This document shows, piece after piece, positions 33,215 to 43,106 of a stretch of DNA of 64,000 nt. Location of the stretch: the NCBI GenBank assembly GCA_946811185.2, contig OX328099.1:20487859-20551858 (forward strand), given 5' to 3'. Origin of the DNA: Hippopus hippopus (Eukaryota > Mollusca > Bivalvia > Cardiida > Cardiidae). The notes under the pieces are model-generated. The model had not been told where the DNA came from. It saw only the letters and a program-made list of their open reading frames with translations, and searched no databases. The first letter of the stretch is position 1; each line of letters opens with the position of its first letter. Position numbers and translations under genes: made by a program.

Positions 33215-35531
33215 AACAAGAGGGCCATGATGGCCCTGAAGTCGGTCACCTGAGTCTTTTGACCAAACATGACCCATTTTCAATCTCTTTTGAGATATAA
33301 TGAGAAACATTCTACTAAGCTTTTATAATTATCGGACTGAAAATTTGGCTTCTAGCATGTACACAAGCTTTTTCTAGAATTTCTCCCAGTGACCTACTTT
33401 TTAGCCAACCATAGCCAATTTTCCCATTATAGATATTATCAAAACAAAGATCCTGATCACCTTTCATTAGGATTGGACAGAAAATGTGGCCTATAGAGCA
33501 TGCACAGGCTTTTTCTAAGATTTGACCTAATGTCCTAGTTTTTGACCCAACATGACCGATTTTCGAAGTCGTCTGAGATGTCATCAAGACAAACAATCTG
33601 ACCAAGTTTCATGAGTTTTGGACTAAAAATGTGGCCTGTAGAGCATACACAAGGTTTTTTTAAGATTTGACCTAGTGATATAGTTTCTGACCAAACATGA
33701 ACGATTTTTGAACTCTTCCGAGATATCATCAAGTCAAACATTCTGACCAACTTTCAAGAAATTTGGACTGAAAATGTGACCTCTACAGCGTACACAAGGT
33801 TTTTGTAAGATCTGACCTAGTGACCTAGTTTTTTGCCCGACATGACCCATTTTCAAACTTGTCCGAGATATCATCAAGACAAAAATTCTGACCAAATTTC
33901 AAGAGTTGGGACTGAAAATGTGGCCTCTAGAGTGTGCACAAGGTTTTTCTAATATTTGATCTAGTGACCAAGTTTTTGACCCAGCATGACCCATTTTCCA
34001 ACTCGTACGAGATATCATCAAGACAAACATTCTGACCAAGTTTCATGAGTATCTGACTGAAAATGTGGCCTCTACAGCGAACACAAAGTTTTTCTAAGAT
34101 TTGACCTAGTGACCTAGTTTTTGACCCGACATGACCCATTTTCAAACTCGACCGAGATATCAACAAGACAAACATTCTGACCAAATTTCAAGACTATTGG
34201 ACTGAAAATGTGGCCTCTATAGTGTGCAAAAGGTTATTCTAAGATTTGATCTTGTGACCTAGTTTTAGGCCCAGCATGACCCATTTTCCAACTCGTCTGA
34301 GATGTCATCAAGACAAACATTCTGACCATCTTTCATGAGTATCTGACTGAAAATCAGGCCTCTAGAGCGTACACAAGGTTTTTCTAAGATTTGACCCAGT
34401 GACCTAGTTTTTGACCCGACATGACCCATTTTCAAATTCGTCTGAGACATTATCAAGACAAACATTCTGACCAAGTTTCATGAGTATCATGAAGACAAAC
34501 ATTCTGACCAACTTTCAAGAGTTTTGGGCTGAAAATGTGGCTTTTAGAGCGTACACAAGGTTTTTCTAAGATTTGACCTAGTGACCTAGTTTTTGACCCG
34601 ACAAGGCCCATTTTCAAACTCATCTGAGACATTATCAAGACAAACATTCTAAGTTTCATGAGTATCTGACTGAAAATGTGGCCTCTAGAGCATACACAAG
34701 GTTTTTCTAAGATTTGACCTAGTGACCTAGTTTTTGACCTGACATGACCCATTTTCGGAATTATCAAAGAAATTATCAAGACGAACATTCTGACCAAGTT
34801 TCAAGAGTATCTGACCGAAAATGTGGCCTCTAGAGCGTACACAAGGTTTTTCTAAGATTTTACCTAGTGACCTAGTTTTTGATCCGACATGACCCATTTT
34901 CCAACTCCTTCGAGAAATCATCAAGACAAACATTCTGACCAACTTTCAAGAGTATTGGACTGAAAATGTGGCCTCTAGAGCGTACACAAGGTTTTTCTAA
35001 GATTTGACCTGGTGACCTAGTTTTTGACCCGACAAGGCCCATTTTCAAACTCATCTGAGGCATTATCAAGACAAACATTCTGACTAAGTTTCATGAGTAT
35101 CTGACTGAAAATGTGGCCTCTAGAGCATACACAAGGTTTTTCTAAGATTTGACCTAGTGACCTAGTTTTTGACCTGACATGGCCCATTTTCGGAATTATC
35201 AAAGAAATTATCAAGACGAACATTCTGACCAAGTTTCAAGAGTATCTGACCGAAAATGTGGCCTCTAGAGCGTACACAAGGTTTTTCTAAGATTTTACCT
35301 AGTGACCTAGTTTTTTATCCGACGTGACCCATTTTCGAACTCGTCCGAGATATCATCAAGACAAACATTCTGACCAAGTTTCATGAGTATCGGACTGAAA
35401 ATGTGGCCTGTAGAGCGTACACAAGGTAAAAGTTGACGACGGACGACGGACGATGGACGACGCACGACGGACGACGGACACAGCACGATCACAAAAGCTC
35501 ACCTTGAGCACTTCGTGCTCAGGTGAGCTAA
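33215..35531 (+). mobile_element. HINE/Helitron-like element, type E (copy E2)
   Basis: 5' module AACAAGAG plus GGGCCATGATGGCCC, then TCGGTCACCTGAG. Some 14-15 tandem units of ~145 bp (33300-35420) share ATGTGGCCTCTAGAGC and TGACCTAGTGACCTAG. A higher-order duplication is visible: the blocks around 34540-34860 and 35000-35290 repeat with the same variants (CGGAATTATCAAAGAAATTA). Then a GACGACGG-type tract, the hairpin GAGCACTTCGTGCTC, AGGTGAGCTAA. No X-box. The array explains the many short minus-strand open frames. Confidence 0.7.
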
Positions 35532-35651
35532 TAAGCCCATGGCGACTTCTGGTTTTTATGTAAATAAAAGTCAAGACTAGAGTGCACACAGAAAGCGTAG
35601 ATCTAGTCTAATCTTGAGTTAAAGAGTGTCCGATACATTTAGATTCTACAA

Positions 35652-36620
35652 TGCAGGGTTCGCACAGGCTTGAAAAGTACTTGAAAATGAAGGGCAGTCT
35701 TGAAAAGTCCTTGAAAACAAAATTTGCCTTGAAAAGTGCTTGAAAACTGGCCATACATCTTGAAAAGTACTTGAATTTCACTTTTTCTTGTATTCAAGAC
35801 ATTTGAAATCGGCCTAAAAGTCAATAGCGGACTTTCTAGAAGGAAATCGGCACGTTTTAAGCAATGGCAGACGTGCGAGAGCGCCACAATAAAAATGGGC
35901 GAATGTGCTGGGGGCGAAAACGAAGTTCGAACATACATGGTCCGAATGTTCGTACTCGTATGTTTGGGTTGCCTCCCTTGCTGACTGGTTTACGTTCGAT
36001 TGCATCATTTTTATCCGTGAAAAAAGTCAATTCCAATATCCAGACTAAGTAAAACCAAAATGGCGTTGAAATGATTCTAAGGAGCCTGAATTCAACTTTC
36101 AAACTTTTCTCTTTATCGTAATGGGAAAGTGTATCTATAGCAGAGACAGGCCGAAAGGGTATCCGTGGGTAAAGGAAACGAACATATCAAGCGCACTGGC
36201 TAGCATGTAGGAAAGATATCGAATCGATGTGGCACGGATGGGTGAAAGTGCCTTGCGGTCACATGCGAAGGGAGAGGGGCGTAAGAAACTACAGAAGTCT
36301 ATGTCCGGGATTTTCACAAATGTCTTTGTTAAAGAGGAAACCAAGGTTAATAGAACACAAACTGCGACCACATCTTCCGCCCCAGGTGACAACCTGATAG
36401 TACCCCCACCCCCAATAGCTACCGTTGCTGGGCCTGTTGCATCATCTAGTGCTCTATTACTATCTTTGTATCCAAAAATGATGTACTGACTTCACGAATA
36501 TGTATAGATATTACTCATAAATTAGTCCTTGAAAACGTAAAAATTTGTCCTTGAAAAGTCCTTGAAAAGTGCTTGAAAAGTCCTTGAATTTTACTTGCCC
36601 TTGCCTGTATGAACCCTGCA
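35652..36620 (+). mobile_element. Eroded DNA transposon with CTTGAAAAGT-rich ends
   Basis: Terminal inverted repeats: CAGGGTTCGCACAGGC (35653) pairs with GCCTGTATGAACCCTG (to 36618). Just inside both ends is a reiterated CTTGAAAAGTCCTTGAAAA motif (35667-35790, 36525-36595). CAATG precedes the left CAG and follows the right CTG, a likely 5-bp target duplication. The inside carries a broken transposase-like N-terminus (36121-36489). The superfamily is not certain; a CAG...CTG terminus would suit hAT-like elements, but a 5-bp duplication is short for them. Confidence 0.6.
36121..36489 (+). pseudogene. Transposase-like N-terminal zinc-finger fragment, broken
   Basis: From ATG at 36121 the frame reads MGKCIYSRDRPKGYPWVKET and onwards to a TAG at 36208-36210. 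It continues in the same frame with RIDVARMGESALRSHAKGEG and a Thr/Ser/Pro-rich linker to a stop at 36487-36489. A 'YPW...MG..AL.SHakG' pattern is what I know from the N-terminal Cys2-His-type finger of many animal DNA-transposon proteins. The expected cysteines and final histidine are missing here and the frame is interrupted, so it is not functional. It lies wholly inside the terminal repeats of the 35652-36620 element. Confidence 0.45.
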
Positions 36621-36884
36621 ATGGTTGATTTCTTGTGCATTATTAAATCTAGCTAATCCTTCAGCAGATGCTGAAGACGACCCTTTCGATGCGCGTTCCA
36701 GTAAGACATGTTTGATCACGACCAAAATGCACAGTCTGGCCGAGAACCTACACTGTTTCGATCTCCTAAGAGACATTTGGTTAAATGGTCATAAACCTGC
36801 AGTGTTTATGAATCCTTCTGAACAAGAGTATCAATCTGAATTTGGTCACTTCGCAGTCAAAAAGTTAACCATCTACCAAAAAAT

Positions 36885-37085
36885 CTTTACCATGTTTAAA
36901 CGACCCCGAAGAACTTCTGAAAATATTAAGGGAAAAGGAAAAATGCTTGTAACCAGCATTTTCTCCTTCACCCATGGCATTTCTACTCTCTCATTGAAAG
37001 GTTAAGTCATACGATTAATTTATGATTTGCAAATCGTCTTTTAATTTTGACAAGTCTAAAATTGTGTCGTGTGGTAAAGAGCAAA
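36885..37085 (+). repeat. RepB, near-full copy
   Basis: Hairpin GGAAAAATGCTTGTAACCAG / CAGCATTTTCTCCTTCACCC, then CTCTCATTGAAAGG and the end ATTGTGTCGTGTGGTAAAGA. Confidence 0.65.
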
Positions 37086-37089
37086 CAGT

Positions 37090-37689
37090 AAAGTATTTGT
37101 GTCACGCATGACAAGCGGCCCTATTTCGTGATGACGCGTCTTCTAGGAAAACGATAGTATTTATTTATAGATAGTTTCGTGGAAGACTTAACAAAGCTAA
37201 ATATAGACCGCTTCCCAGAAGCCAAACTCAAAGTAGGTCACAGTGTCAACCTTAATGCACATGAAGGATGGGGTCCCTTACAGTACAAAAATTCAACGTC
37301 GTTGATAATCGTCCTTGCGGAGGACTTGTTTTAACTTGCAGCACACCATACGTGGAAATTTTGTGACAAGTTGCTTGTATGTTGGCCTTGGTATTTTTAA
37401 CTGTAGGCATATTCACACTGAATCTTAATTCTTTTGCTTACCCAATGTTGAAGTCGTCTGCTTCAACACTGAAATTTATTTTAGGAGATAAAATGAGTTG
37501 ACAACTCAAATTACAAGAATCATGTAAAGCGCAAAAATGGAATATTTCAGGTGTCCAAGGATAGAAGTAGATCTAAAAGCGGGAAAACACGTTACAAATT
37601 ACGACAGAGGAGGCGACAAGGTTCTTTATCCAGAATTAAGTAGATCTAGATCTAGATCTCGGTAGAAATTATCTGTCAATGACCATATT
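37090..37689. other. No recognised feature
   Basis: No exon, SINE or MITE identified. A short (AGATCT)-rich run occurs at 37641-37660. Confidence 0.4.
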
Positions 37690-38310
37690 CAAACCTGCAG
37701 AGTTAATGACCACGCCGCAATCTGCAGAGCAAGTTTAGTGTAATCTGCAGACCCAAAGACCACGTCGCAACATGCAAAGCCAATAACCAAGTCGCAACCT
37801 ACAGAGTCAGTGACCGCGTAGCAGTCTGCAGAGCCAGTGACCACGTCGCAACCTGCAGAGCAAATGGCAACGTCGCAATCTGCAGAGTCAATAACCACGT
37901 CACCTGCAGAGCAAATGACCACGTCGCAACCTACAGAGTCAATGACCACGTCGCATTCTGGAGAGCAAATGACCACGTCGCATTCGGCAAAGCCAATGAC
38001 GACTTCGCCACCTGCAGAGTAAATGACCACGTCACAACCTGCAGAGCAAATGGCCACGTCACAATCTGCAGAGCAATTGATCACGTCGCAATCTGCAGAG
38101 CAAATGACCACGTCGCAATATGCAGAGCAAATGACCACGTCGCATGATGCAGAGCAAATGACCACGTCACAATCTGCAGAGCAAATGACCACGTCGCAAT
38201 ATGCAGAGCAAATGACCACGTCGCAATCTGCAGAGCAAATGAAGACGTCGCAATATGCAGAGCAAATGACCACGTTGCAATATGCAGTCAATGACGACGT
38301 TGAAGCCTGC
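37690..38310. repeat. 27-bp minisatellite, about 23 units
   Basis: Unit about CAAATGACCACGTCGCAATC + TGCAGAG, 27 bp, thus a whole number of codons. The plus strand reads as nine-residue repeats (MTTSQSAEQ-like) in two blocks split by a TAA at 38020-38022. The minus strand is open for 214 codons as CDVVICSAD-like repeats. Units at the left edge are more diverged. No start context, signal peptide or flanking exon supports translation on either strand, so I call it satellite-type DNA. Confidence 0.8.
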
Positions 38311-38334
38311 AGACGGCTGCTTCTGTCTTGCACA

Positions 38335-38725
38335 ATTGTCAGAACAATTGTGAAAACATGTTACAAAAAGAGAAATTACTCGTAACGAGCAATTTCCTTT
38401 TTTTCCACCTGTTTTCGTGCGTCAGATCCAAGTAACAAGTAGCGCTGTAGATATGAACAACGCTTTTCGAAAAAAAAGGGGACTTAATCCATCTCTGCGA
38501 AGTAATATATCTTCCAAGAAGGTGATGACGTAAATATGTATCCATAAAATTCATTTTGTCTAACAACTGACTGAATCATGACGAAGACTGATCCTCTGAC
38601 ATGCAGAAAACTGACCAATAACAAAAAGTTTCAACCCAGGTCGGCTTGCGCGGACTCTGCAGGCTGACCTGGGTCGATACTTTTTGCAGATGCACTCAAC
38701 CCCCTTATCACAGAGCATGGCTGAT
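38335..38725 (+). repeat. RepB core followed by a full RepC copy
   Basis: 38340-38415: AACAATTGTGAAAACATG, the hairpin GAGAAATTACTCGTAACGAG...TTTCC, CACCTGTTTTCG. 38445-38725: RepC with TTGTCTAACAACTGACTGAA, the hairpin AACCCAGGTCGGCTTGCGCG / TGCAGGCTGACCTGGGTCG and the end TTATCACAGAGCATGGCTGA. Confidence 0.65.
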
Positions 38726-38804
38726 ATGTTTTCAAACACTTATCATAAACACTGTTTCACAGTGGTTGATTACCAGTTACCATGGACGCACTCTGAACCA
38801 ACGA

Positions 38805-38949
38805 ATGATGACCGCAAAAAAGCACATTTTTATTTGTATTCTTTTCTGCGTGCACTTTGCTGTACCCTTCGGTTCCCCCGCAGACATGCGCGCTAATAGT
38901 GTCATTCAGTCGGGAACATTTTATGAGCACTTTAATCGCGTAATAAAAG
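38805..38949 (+). CDS. Possible first exon of a secreted protein
   Basis: From ATG (38805, with a second in-frame ATG at 38808) 48 codons plus one base run to a strong donor, AAAAG|GTAAGA at 38949/38950. The protein start has a short basic n-region (TAKKH), a hydrophobic core (IFICILFCVHFAV) and a likely signal-peptidase site after PFGSPA or nearby. The exon then continues into DMRANSVIQSGTFYEHFNRV. This is the make-up of a first coding exon for a secreted or membrane protein. No family was recognised and no following exon is assured. The 3' end of the candidate exon at 53682 would be phase-compatible (one base here, two there), but 14.7 kb and the inverted repeat lie between. Confidence 0.35.
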
Positions 38950-39941
38950 GTAAGAGTTCAACAACAAAATGTCCTCCCTACCTTTGCGTTTTTCGAGACA
39001 GTCCCAAATTTTGGCCTATTAGGTTGATACTTTTGAATGACTAATACAGAGGAGCTTTTTAATTTCTAGGTCGTAGACTCTACATTACATTTGCATCCAA
39101 AAATCGAGCTGCTAGCAATGTAAACCGCTCTAGTCGGTAAAGATCTACAATATCTGAACCACTTCATTCATTGAAAAGGTAAAATAAAATCAATTTTAAA
39201 TACTAGTCAAGCCAAATATAGATCCACTCATAACAAATTGGACAGTGCAGATCTTTGATCAGACCGAATGTTCTGTGCAGTCTGACCTTCTAAACTGTTC
39301 ACAAAAGATTATAGTTGCATTCATTTCACTAGATCTGAACCGGCTGTCACAGAGCAGTTGTGGTATTTACCACCGGAATGTTGTGGCTTTGAAATAAAAC
39401 TTTATGTGTCAACGTATTTGTTGTGGCTTTGAAATATACAAATTTATAAGTGAACGAATTTGTAAAACAAAGCCAAGCAAAACCGAGACACGTGGTTGAT
39501 GACAGTTGTTGAAAGTGGAAACTAGTTCTTTCAAGCTTTGGTGTTCTGCAGCATCTGATATGAAAAAAAAAAAATACTTATATTTTCAACGAAATAATGT
39601 GTGGTTAATGCATAAATTATCATTAACAACTTGCCCGAATGGTCCCAAATGGATCACAAGAACGAGGCAATGAAAATTTAGAAGTAAATTTTGAAACATG
39701 TTGCATTATCTAGTCTTAAATAAAAGTTATTTAGCAATTGAAATACATAAAAGCATTGAATTAAGCGCCCATTCGTTTACTGATAATTACTTCATTCCTA
39801 TGATATTCAGACATCTACAAACTTATGTAGCTTATGTAAAGGATTTTAAACAAAAAGAAACTTGAATTCATCAATATTAATTAATTCCTTTCGTTTTACT
39901 CTTTTTCGATGATTCTGTTCCGCGAAAGTCAAATTGAACCG
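38950..39941. other. Intergenic or intronic, with minor repeats
   Basis: A half RepA core at 39235-39300 (GGACAGTGCAGATCTTTGATC...GTGCAGTCTGACC) and a duplicated 40-odd-bp unit (GTTGTGGCTTTGAAATA twice, 39379-39463). No exon recognised. Confidence 0.45.
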
Positions 39942-40200
39942 TGTCTTATCCAGCACTGATTTTTCTTTGTCACCACATTAAATTTTGTTCATCTACTAAC
40001 AAAGAAAACAGACAGAGAAAGATAGGCAGCTACGTAGGAATAATAACATAAGCTGTGTCCAATCCAACCCTAAATTTTCTCTGTCACTATATTTGTTCAT
40101 ACGCTAACAAAGAAAACATATAGAGAAAGATAGGAAGATACGTAGGAATAATGATTAAGTAGAGGAATATCGAGAAAGATAGGAAGATACGTATGAATAG
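39942..40200. repeat. Tandem repeat family I, two and a half units
   Basis: Unit of about 120-130 bp: AAGCTGTGTCCAATCCA..., TTTCTCTGTCACCACATT, GTTCATACGCTAACAAAGAA, AGAGAAAGATAGGAAGATAC. Single or part units recur at 57660-57835 and 58262-58372. It lies just beside the fold-back repeat. Confidence 0.65.
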
Positions 40201-40263
40201 TAATTAAATACAGGATATTTGTTTCTCGATCTTTCACCCCCCCCCCAAAAAAAAACCAATTAT

Positions 40264-40640
40264 ATATAGGATATTAGGGGTTTTTTTGTGAAAGATCGAA
40301 ATTTATTTCATCTCGTGAACATTATCGGTAATATTTTCACTCGTGGCGCATGTACCACGAGTGAAAATATCACCGATGATGTTCAGGAGATTAAATAAAT
40401 TTCGATCTTTCACCGAAAAAAACCCAAGTATTCTATTTATTTCATGCTTCTAACCTCTTTTTTTGGGGGGGGGGGGGGCTTACATCAATCCAGTATAGTT
40501 GTTTTCTGTAATTTCCGTGCGTAACCCCCCGCTGCATAATGACGCATTACAATATTACATAAAGCGCGAGAAATGTAGGGTAAATTACGTCATATTTCCA
40601 TCTGGTTGAATGGCATCCGCTGTTTACCTGGGTAACTGAA
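40264..40640. repeat. Fold-back repeat with long hairpin, copy 2
   Basis: The stem GTGAAAGATCGAAATTTATT...ATATTTTCACTCGTGG / CCACGAGTGAAAATATCACC...AATTTCGATCTTTCAC spans about 40287-40413, arms of about 60 bp around a very short loop. The downstream part (TTTATTTCATGCTTCTAAC, poly-G, TTACGTCATATTTCCATCTG, GTTTACCTGGGTAACTG) is parallel to 6220-6495. Confidence 0.75.
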
Positions 40641-40925
40641 CAGAACAGAACAGAACACAACTCTATTTACACCCAAGTATTCACAAGATACAATAAGGGC
40701 AATATACAAGATAATTAGAAAAGAAGAAATATAATATATGACTTCTGACATGAAAAAGAGTGGATACGGGAGATGATGAAGAGGGATAGAGCCGTTTACA
40801 TGCACCTGCTGTCTATGTGACCTCACGTGGAAAAAACAGAACGCGTAAACCCCTGTTGAAAGCCACAGGTAAGTTTTTTTTTATAAATGATGCTATTACT
40901 ATTATCACTTGGAAAACAGGCGGGG

Positions 40926-41017
40926 CTAGTACCACCACGGGTAGGAAACTTCATATTCAGAACCAATGGCTCTGACGAGAAAATGTTGTGTTGGTCCTCC
41001 GTTTCTGAAGATGTCGG
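40926..41017 (-). CDS. Candidate terminal exon in the left inverted-repeat arm
   Basis: Minus strand, after an acceptor (GGTTGTTTTTCAG): two bases plus codons for DIFRNGGPTQHFLVRAIGSE and a few more residues to a TAG at 40928-40926. The mirror copy at 53682-53764 differs by about three bases in the shared part and also stays open. A second frame through the same bases is open as well, so the coding call is weak. No family recognised. Confidence 0.25.
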
Positions 41018-41945
41018 CTGAAAAACAACCAAAAACCAGGTAAGCTTGTCATTATTTGTAGTCACGTGTTCTTTATGTCTTTGAAATTCCTAAAAAGGTG
41101 AATGTCATGCAATGCTCTGGTCTTTCAACGTGTTTTCTACACTACAGAAAGTTGTAACAAGTGTACGATGTTGTCTGAATCATTTGTGGCGTGGGTTGAC
41201 CTTAGCTAAAATAATACGTCACGGACCTAAATTCAGTCTATTATTGCCATATAATTGGCAATTAAAAGAGAGTCTTGCTGTCCCAAAAGCGTGAATTAAT
41301 GTCTTGAAGTGTTATATTCACTGCTGGTAAAGAATTGAAAAGAAATGGCACAAAAATGATGAAAATAAAGAAGGGCTCCGATTAAGGGCTTCGATTATGT
41401 GGACCGGCTCTGAATTTATAAGTCGGCACCGATTGATGAGGGCTTCCTTTCAAAAATTTAGTTTTCTGTAAAAAGTTACTTAGGAAGCAGGCTTTGTTTT
41501 TCCATTAATACCTTTTAGTCCAAAATGTAGTACTTTTGTTGGATGGAACATGACCGAATTTATGAAAATACAAAGGACTGGTATTGTCAGAATTGAAAAA
41601 TCCCGTCGAACATTAGTCTATCTGACTTTTGAAAATACTTTTGTGTAGCTTTTGATTAACAGAATGGTCTATACATGTATATAGCGTTTGTCATGCTTTC
41701 GTCGTAAGTGCAGCCCACATGTAAAAAAAAAAAGAAAAATATTTGGCATCTTCGGAAGACTCTTTGGTCTTGAAACAGTCATTAAAAAGCTAAATGGAAA
41801 ATGTACACCGTAGCAGAGATATTGAATAGAAAAAAAAAAAGTTTTTACAAAACGTGAGAAATACAGTTGAGCTATTCGCATTACACGCCTAGGGTAAATT
41901 TGTGAACACTCTTAACTCTTTTCAACACCTAACACGACACAACAG

Positions 41946-42214
41946 GCCCCGCCCGGGTGGCTCAGTGGTGAGCTTGTCGGACTCATGACCTGGTGGTTGT
42001 GAGTTCGATACCCGGTTGAGGCGAACTTACTTTCCGGCGTATTTTCGCCTCTCACCTCTGCTGAAGTATGTGAGAAAAGTAGTCGGTGGCTTTGGAAAGA
42101 AAGTTGTGTTAGTACTGGTGTGAGAAAGCCAGGAAACACATGTGCGTCACCGACCGCCATGATATGACCTTAGCTGTTAAAGTGGCGTTAAACCCAAATA
42201 CAACCAACCAACCA
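41946..42214 (+). mobile_element. tRNA-derived SINE inserted in the left arm
   Basis: Head GCCCGGGTGGCTCAGTGGTG (A box) and GTGAGTTCGATACCCGG (B box), a body with GGCGTATTTTCGCCTCTCAC and TCGGTGGCTTTGGAAAGAAA, then GCCATGATATGACCTTAGC, GGCGTTAAACCC and an (AACC)n tail. The 12-bp duplication ACGACACAACAG occupies 41934-41945 and 42215-42226. The right arm of the inverted repeat (about 52770) has this 12-mer only once, uninterrupted, so the insertion is proven by an internal empty site. Confidence 0.9.
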
Positions 42215-42568
42215 ACGACACAACAGTATGTCAGGTGGGTGGGGTATATACAAGTCTTTAACAGAAAAGTCAAATTCACAAGCACATCAAGACTAAAAAA
42301 TGTTCATAGATCCCTGATTTTGATTGTACTCACTCAGATCTTTCAATGCTCAATTAACCAAACGCATATTAGATCAGAAAATGTCATATATTAGTTATTT
42401 TCTAAGCCGATGATAAACAAACATCCATCCAAGCGAACGATCACGTTTTGTGCAGTCTAATTTTGGTCTACACTGCCTGCAGAACCAACTAAAGTTGTGA
42501 CAGGCACTTTAAGGGTTCATAATGAATAGGTTCGAGTTATTTCTTTTTCCGTCCTAGATATTTGTATG

Positions 42569-42572
42569 AATG
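42569..42572. repeat. Target-site duplication of the LTR element, left
   Basis: AATG before the 5' LTR; the partner AATG is at 51668-51671. The right-arm empty site (mirror near 52405) has it once, in TATGAATGTCCTAAAC, which fixes a 4-bp duplication. Confidence 0.9.
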
Positions 42573-43106
42573 TGTAACCATGGGTTCATTTTGTGATGTC
42601 CTAGTATTTGTCTTGTGTACATACATGCTTGTTAATGTCTTTCATGTTTCTTGTGCTGTCCTTTGTTTAGGTGAGATGTGATCAGAGAGAAAGTGTGTAT
42701 GCATGTTTTTTTTAAATTCATATCTACTCACTAACAAGTTTTTCTCTCTGGCACACTAATTCACTTTCACTCAGTCTTCAGTCTGCATTGCGGCTAGATC
42801 AATGTTTTTGATATCTTACCATAGATTATTTCACCATAATCTTTTGGAAACCTTATTATTGGACTCCGGTAAGCTATTTTTTACCTTTTGCTGTAATTTT
42901 GTATTGTTGCAATTCAATCTTTTTTTTTTACCAATAGCTTACTTTGAAATATTTTTTACTGTTGTACTTAAGCATTGAAAAGATACTTAAAATGATTTAT
43001 TGTTCTTTCAGGTTTTTTCTGTATGCTTATACAACACTGTTTCACACAGAATTAAACTATCGAACTCAACCCAGAACTTTGTTTCCTTAGTAAACCCCGG
43101 TTGACA
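42573..43106 (+). repeat. 5' LTR
   Basis: 534 bp, TG...CA bordered. Contains an ATTAAA poly(A)-signal candidate at 43051-43056. In this family it would hold the RNA polymerase II promoter. Compared with the 3' LTR: AAATTC/CAATTA near 42714, one G/A near 42804, one A/G near 42858, one T more in a T run. Confidence 0.95.

Noticed and set aside
35864..36052. 62-residue plus-strand protein MADVRERHNKNGRM...
   Set aside because: Inside the eroded DNA transposon, in a different frame from its finger fragment, and without recognisable motif.
37690..38310. CRISPR array
   Set aside because: Contiguous 27-bp units without spacers, in a eukaryotic setting: a minisatellite.
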